Shown: positions 54,385 to 63,430, counted from the first letter of the stretch. The stretch is DNA of 64,000 nt from Planococcus halocryophilus (GCF_022489025.1 NZ_JAKVTG010000001.1:434001-498000), one strand, 5' to 3'. Numbers and translations: made by a program. The notes: generated from the letters alone by a model not told the origin.

Positions 54385-54996
54385 TTAAAGCTTGTTTAAA
54401 AGAGGCAAATAATCAATTCGTGGAAATGCGCCAGGCGTAATTTCAAATGAAGTTTCTTCGATTTCTTGTAAAGTAACCGATTTTCTTCCACCTGTTATCA
54501 TTCGGTTCCAAAAAACCTCAAGTTCTTTAAATGGCATGATAAAATACCGCTGCCAAGAAGAAAAGCGGATAATCATAAACGCTGTTCCATTTTGCTTGAC
54601 CACTTTAGACATGTGATGAATTTGGTGATCATGAATATTTTTCAATGGGAATGACGTTTTGTTTTGTGTTTCTTTTGCTTCAAAGTCAATATAACGACCA
54701 TTCCAAACACCATTATAATCGGTAGTGGATGGAGCTTGAAAATAGGCTTCACGAATAACTGCAGCACTTCTTGAAGGATACTCCACTTTAACGATTTGAA
54801 GAGGTACTGGCTTTTTGTGAATGACAGCTAATCCCAATTGAAGGTAATAATCATTGGTTTCGTTTAATTCGTCCTCTAATGTCTTACCCCGATTGCTGAA
54901 GGATAAATCCTTTTTCTTTTTAGGGGCAACTGTTTGTTTGGCAGGTTGATCTTTCGGCGGAATAAACTTTTTTCCGTTCGGGTAATTGATTGCCAT
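54385..54996 (-). CDS. recU: Holliday junction resolvase RecU
   Basis: Structure-specific endonuclease of 203 residues. GKTLEDELNETNDYYL near 38-53, the catalytic NGVWNGRYIDFEAKETQNKTSFPL stretch near 93-116 (Asp and Glu-x-Lys; first part NGVWNGRYIDFEAKE) and HQIHHM are family marks. It begins MAINYPNGKKF like its homologues; the start follows CGAGGTG. The recU-ponA pair is conserved and links recombination and wall genes in one transcript. Confidence 0.96.
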   Translation of the reverse strand: MAINYPNGKKFIPPKDQPAKQTVAPKKKKDLSFSNRGKTLEDELNETNDYYLQLGLAVIHKKPVPLQIVKVEYPSRSAAVIREAYFQAPSTTDYNGVWNGRYIDFEAKETQNKTSFPLKNIHDHQIHHMSKVVKQNGTAFMIIRFSSWQRYFIMPFKELEVFWNRMITGGRKSVTLQEIEETSFEITPGAFPRIDYLPLLNKL

Positions 54997-55088
54997 TGTG
55001 ATACACCTCGCTTACTCTATCATATCACAAGCTTTTAGACGACTGATAAGATGAAAGGTTTCAACAATTTGAAACCTGTCTATTCGCT

Positions 55089-55158
55089 TTACACTTTAGA
55101 AGAAATCAGCTTTAGATATTCTTATAATAGCTGATTTTTTTAGCTAATCAAAGTGTAA
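55089..55158. repeat. Nested inverted repeat in the recU-yppE divergent region
   Basis: TTACACTTT (55089-55097) is complementary to AAAGTGTAA (55150-55158), and inside it AAATCAGCT (55103-55111) is complementary to AGCTGATTT (55129-55137), which runs into more T. A separate small hairpin AGGTTTCA/TGAAACCT lies at about 55056-55077. The 235-base gap shows no coding frame. It could be a terminator-like hairpin on the plus strand or a binding site. Confidence 0.6.
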
Positions 55159-55231
55159 GGAATGTCTGTTCGATAAAAGTCGTGTCGATTTAGTGGATAT
55201 GATAAACTAAAGGCAATGGAGGGATTGCAAA

Positions 55232-55600
55232 ATGACAGTTAGAGAACTCTCTTCTACATTATTTGATGAATGTGGAAAATGCTTGGACCGGTTTTACGAA
55301 ATGCGTGAAATGGACGCGGTCCCAGATTTTTATGAAGACGTTAAACCATACGCCGATATTTGGCACGCTAAAATAAATGAGTGGCAAAAAGAGTCACTAA
55401 TCTATATTCAACAAGAACGACCAAAATATGTGCATAAGCCGCAAATTGATACGGCGGCAGAAGGCATGACACAGTTTTTTGTGCAAAGTTTTTATAAAGA
55501 AACGAGCAAAAAACGCTTTATCCAAACGATTCAAGCAGCACAATATACGTTACAAACATTTATTATGGCTATAGACGAAAAGAGCAAATCGCATGATTAG
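55232..55600 (+). CDS. yppE: YppE-like protein (DUF1798)
   Basis: Small helical protein of 122 residues resembling YppE (DUF1798). The ATG follows AATGGAGGG. Its end overlaps mrfA by 8 bases, so translation of the two is coupled. In B. subtilis yppE is near, but other small genes lie between it and yprA. No function is known; the close coupling hints at a link to the repair pair downstream. Confidence 0.75.
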   Translation: MTVRELSSTLFDECGKCLDRFYEMREMDAVPDFYEDVKPYADIWHAKINEWQKESLIYIQQERPKYVHKPQIDTAAEGMTQFFVQSFYKETSKKRFIQTIQAAQYTLQTFIMAIDEKSKSHD

Positions 55601-57863
55601 AAGAAAAACTTTGCCTGTTTTGATGGAAGAATGGAAAACAGAACCGGACATGATGGAACGCATTGTCCATTGGCATACGAGACAAGAAAAACCGGCACAA
55701 TACGCTGATTTCCCACCGGAAATGCACACTAGTTTAAAAGCGGCTCTCCGTAAAAAAGGAATTGAGCAACTTTATACGCATCAACGTGAAGCGTTTGACT
55801 TAGCGACAGCAGGGAATTCATTCACGGCGGTAACACCTACTGCATCAGGAAAATCATATTGTTATCACTTACCTGTCTTGCACAAAATTTTAAATGACCC
55901 GGGTGCCCGTGCGCTTTACCTGTTTCCGACAAAAGCATTAGCACAAGATCAAAAAAGTGATTTACACGATTTGATCGAAAAAACAGAAGAAGAAATTTTG
56001 TCTTACACATATGATGGCGATACATCACCGGCTATTCGTACAAAGGTGCGGAAAGCGGGTCAAATCGTCATGACTAATCCAGATATGTTGCATTCTGCAA
56101 TATTGCCACATCACACAAAATGGGTTTCTCTTTTTGAGAACCTTCATTATATAGTCATTGATGAGTTGCATACGTACAAAGGAATTTTCGGAACGCACGT
56201 AGCTCACGTAATTCGTAGACTAAAACGGATTTGTGAGTTTTATGGCAGCAACCCTGTCTTTATTTGTACATCCGCGACAATTGCCAACCCAAAAGAACTA
56301 GCAGAAAACTTAACGAATAGTACACATAAGTTAATTGACCAAAACGGTGCGCCGTCTGGAAAAAAACATATTGTGTTTTACAACCCACCAATTATTCACC
56401 CGACGTTTGGTGTTCGGAGAAGTGCGATTCTGGAAGTTCGTGATTTAGCTACTCATTTAATTAAAAACGGCATCCAAACCATCGTCTTTGCGAAAAGTCG
56501 AGTGCGTGTAGAGATGTTGGTCACGTATTTGCAAGCTGTTACTAAAATGAAGCTACAAGACGACTCGATTAAAGGGTACCGAGGAGGCTATTTGCCGACA
56601 GAACGTCGCGCTATTGAAAAAGGTCTTCGTGATGGCTCGATTCAATGTGTCGTATCTACTAATGCATTAGAACTTGGTGTTGATATTGGTCAACTGCAAG
56701 CGTGTATTATGACGGGATATCCAGGGAACATTGCAAGTGCTTGGCAACAAGCAGGACGCGCAGGTCGTCGTCAAGACGAATCACTCGTTATTTATGTTGC
56801 GCAATCTACAGCTCTCGATCAATACATTATTAACCATCCTGAATATTTATTGGACCAGTCTCCAGAAGAAGCACGCATTCATCCGGAAAACATAATTATT
56901 TTAATGGACCATTTAAAATGTGCTTCTTTTGAATTGCCTTTTAGAGTTGATGATCAGTACGGAGAATTCGAAGTGCAAGAGCTTCTCGAATATTTACAAG
57001 AAGAAGGCGTGCTTGTACGAACTTCAGATCGCTGGCATTGGATGAGCGACCGCTTCCCAGCGCACGATATTTCTCTACGTTCAGCGTCTCAAGAAAATGT
57101 TGTCATCATCGATCAATCAGTCCCAGCGGATACACGTGTAATCGGTGAAATGGATCGCTTTAGCGCCATGACCTTATTGCACGAAGAAGCGATTTATTTG
57201 CATCAAGGCACGCAATTTCAAGTGGAAATTTTGGACTGGGAAGAAAAGAAAGCTTACGTCAGAGAAGTAGACGTGGATTATTTCACCGATGCCAATTTAG
57301 CAGTTGAATTAAAAGTAATGAGCGAAGACAAAGATAAAAAGATGAACAAATCAGAAGTTTTCTATGGAGACATTGCCGTGCTTGCCATGCCAACCATTTT
57401 CAAAAAAATTCGGTTTGATTCGCATGACAATATTGGTTCAGGACCGATTTCTTTACCTGCAGAAGAACTTCATACGTCTTCTACGTGGTTGAGCTTCTCA
57501 AAACCTGAAGATTTTTCGGAATCGGAGCTATCGGACACTATGACCGGAGCAGCTTACGCAATCGAGTCCTTTATCCCGATATTCGTTCAGTGCGACCGTC
57601 GTGATGTTCATGTTGTACCTCAAGTGAAATCGCCGCATAACGATATGCCAACATTTTTCATTCACGATTCATATCCTGGAGGCATTGGGATTAGCGAACG
57701 AATTTACGACTTATGGAAACCGCTGTTAGATAAAGCCCAGCAGCATGTTTCAGAATGTCCATGTCTTGACGGATGTCCATCGTGTATCGGAGCACAAGAT
57801 GCCGCTATCAGTATGAAGAGTCATGTTATCCGACTTCTAGATGATCTTCGCAAAGAGGGGTGA
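55593..57863 (+). CDS. mrfA: MrfA (YprA) DNA helicase of mitomycin repair
   Basis: Superfamily 2 helicase of 756 residues. Walker A TPTASGKS near 81-88, the Q-motif-like YTHQREAFDLA near 60, DELH near 190 (VIDELHTYKG), SAT motif III, VSTNALELGVDIG near 353 and QAGRAGRRQDES near 390 are seen. The C-terminal MZB/DUF1998-type domain holds four cysteines (CPCLDGCPSC, near 723-732), a known mark of MrfA. In B. subtilis MrfA and MrfB repair mitomycin C damage independently of UvrABC. ATG overlaps yppE; mrfB follows after 6 bases. Confidence 0.94.
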   Translation: MIRRKTLPVLMEEWKTEPDMMERIVHWHTRQEKPAQYADFPPEMHTSLKAALRKKGIEQLYTHQREAFDLATAGNSFTAVTPTASGKSYCYHLPVLHKILNDPGARALYLFPTKALAQDQKSDLHDLIEKTEEEILSYTYDGDTSPAIRTKVRKAGQIVMTNPDMLHSAILPHHTKWVSLFENLHYIVIDELHTYKGIFGTHVAHVIRRLKRICEFYGSNPVFICTSATIANPKELAENLTNSTHKLIDQNGAPSGKKHIVFYNPPIIHPTFGVRRSAILEVRDLATHLIKNGIQTIVFAKSRVRVEMLVTYLQAVTKMKLQDDSIKGYRGGYLPTERRAIEKGLRDGSIQCVVSTNALELGVDIGQLQACIMTGYPGNIASAWQQAGRAGRRQDESLVIYVAQSTALDQYIINHPEYLLDQSPEEARIHPENIIILMDHLKCASFELPFRVDDQYGEFEVQELLEYLQEEGVLVRTSDRWHWMSDRFPAHDISLRSASQENVVIIDQSVPADTRVIGEMDRFSAMTLLHEEAIYLHQGTQFQVEILDWEEKKAYVREVDVDYFTDANLAVELKVMSEDKDKKMNKSEVFYGDIAVLAMPTIFKKIRFDSHDNIGSGPISLPAEELHTSSTWLSFSKPEDFSESELSDTMTGAAYAIESFIPIFVQCDRRDVHVVPQVKSPHNDMPTFFIHDSYPGGIGISERIYDLWKPLLDKAQQHVSECPCLDGCPSCIGAQDAAISMKSHVIRLLDDLRKEG

Positions 57864-57869
57864 AGAACG

Positions 57870-59117
57870 ATGTCGTTTGAAAGCAAACTTCTTCAAATGA
57901 AAGGCATGTTAAAAAACAAACCCACAAAAAAACAACAACCGAAACGAGCTGAGCGTCCACTCCACGAAGAAAAGTGGAGAGATATAGGACTTGAACTTGT
58001 TGAAAATAAGTTTGGCTTTGTTTTTCAAAAGAAAATCACTTATCCGTTTACAACTCGTCATGGATCGGTCATGCTCAGTGAACTAGATCCTGTGTTAGAA
58101 GCATGGGAAAAAACAGAGTTTGATCATCCATTCAAACTAAATGCACAAGATCCACTTGTATTTTTCGATACGGAAACAACAGGCCTTAGTGGAACCGGAG
58201 CGTACATTTTTTTAATTGGGATTTTAGTGAAAAAGAGCGATCATTTTGAAATGATGCAGTACATCATGCCAGATCCTTCTCATGAGGCGGCATTTCTTTA
58301 CGAAACAGGTTTATGGAAAGCGGATGACCCGATCATTTTCTCTTATAACGGGAAAAGCTTTGATTGGCCTCAACTAACTTCGCGGTGGACGATGCACCGA
58401 CAAGATTTGCCGAAATTACCCGTACCACGTCAAATCGATTTGTTTCATGGTACGAAGCGTATATGGAAAAATGAGTTGGCACGGATGAAGCTAAGCACTA
58501 TCGAAGAAGAAAAGCTCGGATTTGTGCGTCAAGGCGATGTGCCCGGATATTTAATCCCTGCTATTTACTTAGACGCCGTTAAAAGCGGCTTTCCAGATGG
58601 GCTGGCAAAAGTTCTTTATCATAATGAACTAGACATCTTATCACTGGTGTCGTTATATGTGCTGTCATCTAATTTGTTGATGGAAGATATGGAATCTGAA
58701 ACGAGTGGAGCTTATACAAATATCGGGAAATGGTATGCGGATTTAAAGCAATATGATCAAAGTGCAGCTTATTTAGAACATGTAACGACCGACCGGGGAG
58801 CTTCATCCGCATTGGCTCGTTATTTACTAGCCATTCAGAAAAAACGTGCTGGTCAACATGAAGTGGCTGTTCAACTATTTAAAGAAGCAGCCCCGCATTT
58901 GCGTGGAAGCATTGAAGTAGAAGCATGGATTCATGCAGCAAAACTTTACGAGCATCAATTGCGAGACTTAGACCAAGCAGCTATTATGGCCGGATTTGCA
59001 AAAGAAGCTAGTGAACATACAAACGTACGCCAGTCACTTGTGGAAGATATTAACAAAAGACGAGCCCGTTTAGAAGAGAAAAAGCGAAAAAAAAACCTTC
59101 AAGTTCAAGAAGACTGA
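57870..59117 (+). CDS. mrfB: MrfB (YprB) exonuclease of mitomycin repair
   Basis: Protein of 415 residues. A DEDD-type exonuclease domain spans about 90-265: FFDTETTGLSGTG near 96-108 with the first Asp/Glu, FSYNGKSFDWPQL near 158 and YHNELDILSLVSLYVL near 250. TPR-like helices follow (about 275-390: YTNIGKWYADLKQYDQSAAYL; first part YTNIGKWYADL). The N-terminus is basic. It works with MrfA in B. subtilis. The ATG follows AAAGAGGGG. Confidence 0.93.
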   Translation: MSFESKLLQMKGMLKNKPTKKQQPKRAERPLHEEKWRDIGLELVENKFGFVFQKKITYPFTTRHGSVMLSELDPVLEAWEKTEFDHPFKLNAQDPLVFFDTETTGLSGTGAYIFLIGILVKKSDHFEMMQYIMPDPSHEAAFLYETGLWKADDPIIFSYNGKSFDWPQLTSRWTMHRQDLPKLPVPRQIDLFHGTKRIWKNELARMKLSTIEEEKLGFVRQGDVPGYLIPAIYLDAVKSGFPDGLAKVLYHNELDILSLVSLYVLSSNLLMEDMESETSGAYTNIGKWYADLKQYDQSAAYLEHVTTDRGASSALARYLLAIQKKRAGQHEVAVQLFKEAAPHLRGSIEVEAWIHAAKLYEHQLRDLDQAAIMAGFAKEASEHTNVRQSLVEDINKRRARLEEKKRKKNLQVQED

Positions 59118-59139
59118 ACACGAAAAATGTGCCGTATGC

Positions 59140-59145
59140 TATACT
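59140..59145 (+). promoter_or_regulatory. Candidate extended -10 promoter element of gpsB
   Basis: TATACT at 59140-59145 is preceded by TATGC, giving a TGn-type extended -10, 37 bases before the gpsB start. No good -35 is seen. Confidence 0.45.
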
Positions 59146-59181
59146 TAATAAAAGGTAGTTTTTTATGGAAGGACGATTAAA

Positions 59182-59475
59182 ATGGACAATAAATTTACAT
59201 CTAAGGATATACTAGAAAAAGATTTCAAAACAGCGATGCGCGGTTACAACCAAGATGAAGTAGATCATTTCCTAGACGAAGTTATCCAGGATTATGAAGC
59301 TTTCACAAAACGAATCGAACAACTTCAAAATGAAAACCAACGTTTACGTACAGAGTTAGAAAACTCACCGAAAAAACAAACAACACCGGCACCTGGCACA
59401 ACGAACTTTGATATTTTGCGCCGTTTGTCCCATTTAGAAAACCATGTATTTGGCAACAAATTAGACAATAACTAA
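59182..59475 (+). CDS. gpsB: Cell division regulator GpsB
   Basis: DivIVA-related coiled-coil protein of 97 residues that shuttles PBP1 between side wall and septum in Bacillus. The N-terminal DivIVA-like domain ([32 protein letters not shown]) is followed by a coiled coil to about residue 60 and a conserved C-terminal hexamer-forming helix ([16 protein letters not shown]). Its client PBP1 is encoded in this window at 51648-54350. Confidence 0.95.
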   Translation: MDNKFTSKDILEKDFKTAMRGYNQDEVDHFLDEVIQDYEAFTKRIEQLQNENQRLRTELENSPKKQTTPAPGTTNFDILRRLSHLENHVFGNKLDNN

Positions 59476-59480
59476 AACAA

Positions 59481-59509
59481 TTGTTTTCTATGCTCAAATA
59501 GCGTATACT
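59481..59509 (+). promoter_or_regulatory. Promoter of rnpB
   Basis: TTGTTT (59481-59486), 17 bases, TATACT (59504-59509), about 8 bases before the RNA's first paired bases. Confidence 0.65.
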
Positions 59510-59515
59510 TAATAA

Positions 59516-59914
59516 GCCATTTGAAATTCTGGCAATCGCTCTGGCGTCTTCGCCGGAGAGGAAAGTCCATGCTCGCACGGTTCTGAGATGACCGTAGTGA
59601 TCGCGCTCAGTGAAACAATAAGCTGAGGCAGCTAGCAATAGCTGACGGCGGGTAGAACGCCTAAGTCTTCGGATATGGCCGAAATACCCTGAAGGTGCCA
59701 CAGTGACGGAGCTGTATAAGAAATTATACAGGTGGAACGAGGTAAACCCCGTGAGCGAGAAACCCAAATTATGGTAGGGGCACTTTTCTGAAGGAAATGA
59801 ACTGATGAAGAGGCAGGTGCAAACTTGCAGATAGATGATTGCTGTCCACCAGTACAAGGCGCAAGCCGTTTGAGTACGTGGAAACAAAACATGGCTTATA
59901 GAATTTCACATGGT
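59516..59914 (+). ncRNA. rnpB: RNase P RNA, type B
   Basis: Catalytic RNA of about 400 nt that matures tRNA 5' ends. Hallmarks seen in order: GAGGAAAGTCCATGCTCGCACGG, AGCTGACGG, CTTCGGATATGGC, GTGCCACAGTGACG, GTGGAACGAGGTAAACCCC, GCGAGAAACCCAAATT, GATAGATGATTGC and GAAACAAAACATGGCTTA. The ends pair: CCATTTGAAATTCT (59517-59530) with AGAATTTCACATGG (59900-59913), one mismatch. The layout is the Bacillus B type, between gpsB and ypsC. Ends are set from this closing helix. Confidence 0.97.
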
Positions 59915-59931
59915 CTTAAAATGCTTATTAA

Positions 59932-59957
59932 AGGCTCTCCTGTCGGGGAGCTTTTCT
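59932..59957 (+). terminator. Terminator after rnpB
   Basis: GGCTCTCC and GGGGAGCTTTTC pair around TGTC about 20 bases after rnpB. Confidence 0.78.
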
Positions 59958-60084
59958 TCATATTATGATATAAATAAACAAGTTAGACTGATATAATTTA
60001 ATCTTTTGAGTAAGCTTTAGGCGTTTATATCTAGTGCTAAGCAATTTTTTAATTTATTTTAATAGTATCAGTATGAAAATTAGA

Positions 60085-60198
60085 AGAAAAAGCGAAAGGC
60101 GGCGACTCCAGCGAGACAGCCGAGACCCCGCAAGAAGCAGAGCGACTGAGGAGGCTTGGCGCTCGCCCGCAGGAAAGCGTCCGCCTACAGCGATTTCT
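60085..60198. repeat. Second type of structured intergenic repeat
   Basis: A GC-rich 114-bp island in an AT-rich gap of 366 bases between rnpB and ypsC. Arms AGGCGG (60097-60102) and CCGCCT (60181-60186) pair, flanked by AGAAA and TTTCT. Inside are GCGACTCC, GAGACAGCCGAGACCCCGC and GAGGAGGCTTGGC. It looks like the long hairpin repeat seen in many Bacillaceae genomes, and like the other repeat family here it opens AGAAAAAGCG. The rest of the gap (59958-60084, 60199-60281) is AT-rich with no feature I can support. Confidence 0.75.
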
Positions 60199-60281
60199 GT
60201 AATACGTATTTAATTTTAAAAATCTAACGATTAAACGAACACTGAAAGCTGAAATAGTGAATAACTGGAGAGGGAGTCATT

Positions 60282-61415
60282 ATGACAACATTTAAATTGC
60301 TCGCAACAGCTGCAATGGGACTTGAGTCAATTGTCGCTAACGAAGTAAAAGAACTAGGATATGAAACAGAAACAGAAAACGGCAAAGTATTTTTTGAAGG
60401 AAACGAGCGAGACATTGCCAAAGCCAACTTATGGCTACGCACTGCTGACCGTGTAAAAATCATCGCTGGTGAATTTAATGCCTATACATTTGACGAATTG
60501 TTTGAACGCACAAAAGAAATCGAATGGGAAAAATACCTTCCAGTAGATGCTGAATTTCCGGTACAAGGGAAATCAGTTAAATCGACGTTACACAGTGTGC
60601 CAAACTGTCAGTCTATCGTTAAAAAAGCGATTGTTGAACGTTTGAAAAAAGCATATCACCGCAATTCGTTTTTAGATGAAACAGGACCGCGCTTTAAAAT
60701 TGAAGTATCGATTTTAAAAGACAAAGTTCAACTATCTATCGACACAAGTGGAGCAGGGTTGCATAAACGCGGCTATCGTTTGGACCAAGGGGAAGCGCCT
60801 TTAAAAGAAACTCTTGCTGCGGCACTTGTGAAATTATCTAGATGGACACCAGACCGTCCGTTTGTAGATCCTTTCTGTGGATCAGGGACCATCGCAATTG
60901 AAGCTGCGATGATCGGTCAAAATTTAGCACCCGGCTATAACCGTGATTTCGATAGCGAAGAATGGCCATGGATGGGACAAAAACTGTGGGATGAAGTTCG
61001 TGAAGAAGCAGAAGAATTAGCGAACTATGACCAGCCACTAAATATAGTAGGCACAGACATTGACCATCGCATGCTGAAAGTCGCAGAAGAAAATGCGCGT
61101 GAAGCTGGCTTTGCGGACTTGATTCATTTTGAACAGCGTCAAGTAAAGGATTTTGTAGCAACTGAAGAAAACGGCGTGGTTGTAGGTAACCCACCGTATG
61201 GAGAACGTATTGGTGAAATTGAAGTCATCGAAGAAATGATTGCTGATATGGGTCGTGTATTTGCTAAACACCCAACATGGTCAATATATATGCTGTCATC
61301 CATGGGTCGTTTTGAAACACTTTACGGTCAACCAGCTACAAAAAAACGCAAACTATTTAACGGATTTATCCGTACGGATCTTTTCCAATTCTGGGGAGAA
61401 CGTTCTAAAAAATAA
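60282..61415 (+). CDS. ypsC: YpsC, THUMP-domain RNA guanine-N2 methyltransferase
   Basis: RlmL/RlmK-type 23S rRNA methyltransferase-like protein of 377 residues. A ferredoxin-like and THUMP region fills about 1-155; the SAM-binding domain has DPFCGSGTIAIEAA near 195-208, GTDIDHRML near 250 and the catalytic NPPYGERIG near 303-311. It is about the size of the first half of E. coli RlmL. ATG follows GGAGAGGG. Position after rnpB is conserved. The exact modified base is inferred from the family. Confidence 0.92.
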   Translation: MTTFKLLATAAMGLESIVANEVKELGYETETENGKVFFEGNERDIAKANLWLRTADRVKIIAGEFNAYTFDELFERTKEIEWEKYLPVDAEFPVQGKSVKSTLHSVPNCQSIVKKAIVERLKKAYHRNSFLDETGPRFKIEVSILKDKVQLSIDTSGAGLHKRGYRLDQGEAPLKETLAAALVKLSRWTPDRPFVDPFCGSGTIAIEAAMIGQNLAPGYNRDFDSEEWPWMGQKLWDEVREEAEELANYDQPLNIVGTDIDHRMLKVAEENAREAGFADLIHFEQRQVKDFVATEENGVVVGNPPYGERIGEIEVIEEMIADMGRVFAKHPTWSIYMLSSMGRFETLYGQPATKKRKLFNGFIRTDLFQFWGERSKK

Positions 61416-61421
61416 ATGAGA

Positions 61422-61457
61422 CGAAACGGAAGGGCACAGGCTCTTCCGTTTCTCTGT
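61422..61457 (+). terminator. Possible terminator between ypsC and ypvA
   Basis: GAAACGGAAG and CTTCCGTTTC pair around a 10-base loop; the T tract is weak. It may instead attenuate read-through into ypvA. Confidence 0.5.
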
Positions 61458-61469
61458 GAGGAGAGTATT

Positions 61470-63377
61470 ATGAGACAACCACTACCATTTGCGTTATCAA
61501 AAGATAAAACTTTCTTTGAATCACTCAATGACTGGATTGGTGATGTATTTTACGATGAACTTCCTGAAAAAGGCTATGATCTTCGCGATGAACAAATTTT
61601 CATGTCTTTTCAAATCGAACAGGCGTTAAAAGAAAAATCGGTTTTATTTGCTGAAGCTGGAGTTGGAACTGGGAAAACAATGGCGTATCTGTTACCGGCT
61701 ATCGCGTATGCTCGCTATACCGGTAAACCAGCACTTATTTCATGTGCGGATGAAACTTTGATCGAACAATTGGTTAAAAAAGGCGGAGACGTTGACCGTT
61801 TAAACGAGTTGTTTGATTTGAATTTAGATGTACGTTTGGCAAAGTCACGAGATCAATATTTATGTCTTCAGCGTTTAGAAGGCGCCAAAAAACGCATCGA
61901 TGAAGATTTTGTGTTTGATATTGAAGATAGCTTGCCGGAATTTGTCAATAAGACATTTTCCATGCAAAATACGTATCCTTACGGAGAGCGCTCGAGCTAT
62001 CCAGAAGTGACAGATGAAGAATGGCAACAAGTCAATTATCATCCGATTCAAAACTGTAATGCTTGTGAATTGCGAAACAAATGCGGTCAAACTATTCACC
62101 GCAATCATTACCGTCAGGCAACTGATTTGGTTATTTGTTCACATGATTTCCTTATGGAGCATATTTGGACAAAAGAAACACGTAAACGTGAGGGGCAAAC
62201 GCCTTTGCTTCCTGAATTCTCTCAAATTGTGTTAGATGAAGGACATCTATTAGAATTTGCAGCACAACGTGCATTGACGTATGAAGTGCAAGAAAGCACA
62301 TTGCAAGATGTGACAGAAAGCATTCTTTCAGATGGTATGCGTGAAAAAACGTTAAATATGATTGAGCAAACAATCGATCTTCACAATGACTTTTTCCGTT
62401 TGTTACGCATCCATACAGTTAAAAGTGACGAAGACCGCAAAGCCATTACAAAAGATCCGGAATTGATCAAAGTCGGCAATATGCTGGTGCGTCACATTGA
62501 TTTGATGTTAGAGGAATTTGTTTTCGAAGGCGAACTTTTCACGATTCCTGAATACGAATTGCGATTGGCCGAAGAGTATTTCGAACAATACACGTTCTCG
62601 ATGCGTTTGTTTGTAGAAGAAGGTGACGCGGTAACGTGGTTAGAGATAAAAGACGAAATTGAGACTCTTGTTATTATGCCACGACTTGTTACGGATATAT
62701 TAGACGAAAAATTATTTGACGGAAAAATACCAATCATTTTCTCTTCAGCTACTTTATCGATTCAAAAAGATTTCACGTACTTGTCAGATAGCCTAGGAAT
62801 CGATAAATTCCAATCGTTCTCTGTGCCATCTCCATTTGAGTATGAAGATGTGATGAAAATCTTTAAGCATCCTTTAGAACAACAACAGAAATTTGAACGC
62901 GTCTATGACTTGTTTAGCACAGGAGATCAAACGCTTGTATTATTCACTTCAAAAGTAGATATGGATAATTTCAAAAAATCACTTCCTTTGGACCATCAAT
63001 ATGCTATTGAATTTGAAGGAGACCGCGAATTATCAACGGTCGTCAAAGAATTCCAGCAAGGAAAATTCCAGATTTTATGTTCGTATCACTTATGGGAAGG
63101 GTTAGATTTACCTGGTGAAGCATTAACAAAAGTAATTATCGTTGATTTGCCATTCCCACCAAAAGATCCGGTTTTTGATGCGAAACGGAAATTTAGTAAC
63201 AACCCATTAGAAGAAATTGACTTGCCTTTCATGCAACTTCGTATTCAGCAAGGAATTGGCCGTTTGATTCGTTCTTCAAAAGATTATGGAGAAATTCATT
63301 TATTGGTGAACGAAGAAGAACTGCGCGTTGAGCATATATGGGAAACCATCTTGCCAGTACCTGCTGAAAATTTTTAA
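61470..63377 (+). CDS. ypvA: YpvA, DinG-family ATP-dependent helicase
   Basis: XPD/DinG-like superfamily 2 helicase of 635 residues without exonuclease domain. Walker A AGVGTGKT near 61-68, an apparent iron-sulfur-type Cys set between motifs (the Cys in YLCLQR, CNACELRNKC near 194-203), DEGH near 255 (LDEGHLLE), SATLS motif III, WEGLDLPGEALTK near 540 and RIQQGIGRLIRS near 590. The Cys cluster suggests a 4Fe-4S helicase, unlike the DinG at 43895. The ATG at 61470 follows GAGGAGAG; an in-frame ATG upstream lies in the ypsC terminator. Confidence 0.92.
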   Translation: MRQPLPFALSKDKTFFESLNDWIGDVFYDELPEKGYDLRDEQIFMSFQIEQALKEKSVLFAEAGVGTGKTMAYLLPAIAYARYTGKPALISCADETLIEQLVKKGGDVDRLNELFDLNLDVRLAKSRDQYLCLQRLEGAKKRIDEDFVFDIEDSLPEFVNKTFSMQNTYPYGERSSYPEVTDEEWQQVNYHPIQNCNACELRNKCGQTIHRNHYRQATDLVICSHDFLMEHIWTKETRKREGQTPLLPEFSQIVLDEGHLLEFAAQRALTYEVQESTLQDVTESILSDGMREKTLNMIEQTIDLHNDFFRLLRIHTVKSDEDRKAITKDPELIKVGNMLVRHIDLMLEEFVFEGELFTIPEYELRLAEEYFEQYTFSMRLFVEEGDAVTWLEIKDEIETLVIMPRLVTDILDEKLFDGKIPIIFSSATLSIQKDFTYLSDSLGIDKFQSFSVPSPFEYEDVMKIFKHPLEQQQKFERVYDLFSTGDQTLVLFTSKVDMDNFKKSLPLDHQYAIEFEGDRELSTVVKEFQQGKFQILCSYHLWEGLDLPGEALTKVIIVDLPFPPKDPVFDAKRKFSNNPLEEIDLPFMQLRIQQGIGRLIRSSKDYGEIHLLVNEEELRVEHIWETILPVPAENF

Positions 63378-63430
63378 GCGAGTCGTATGGCTATGATACA
63401 ATGGTCTCATTAAGCATAGGGGGGATTTAG

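Noticed and set aside
59303-59887. Long minus-strand open frames across gpsB and rnpB
   Set aside because: They run antisense to a clear RNase P RNA and GpsB; the RNA signatures explain the sequence.
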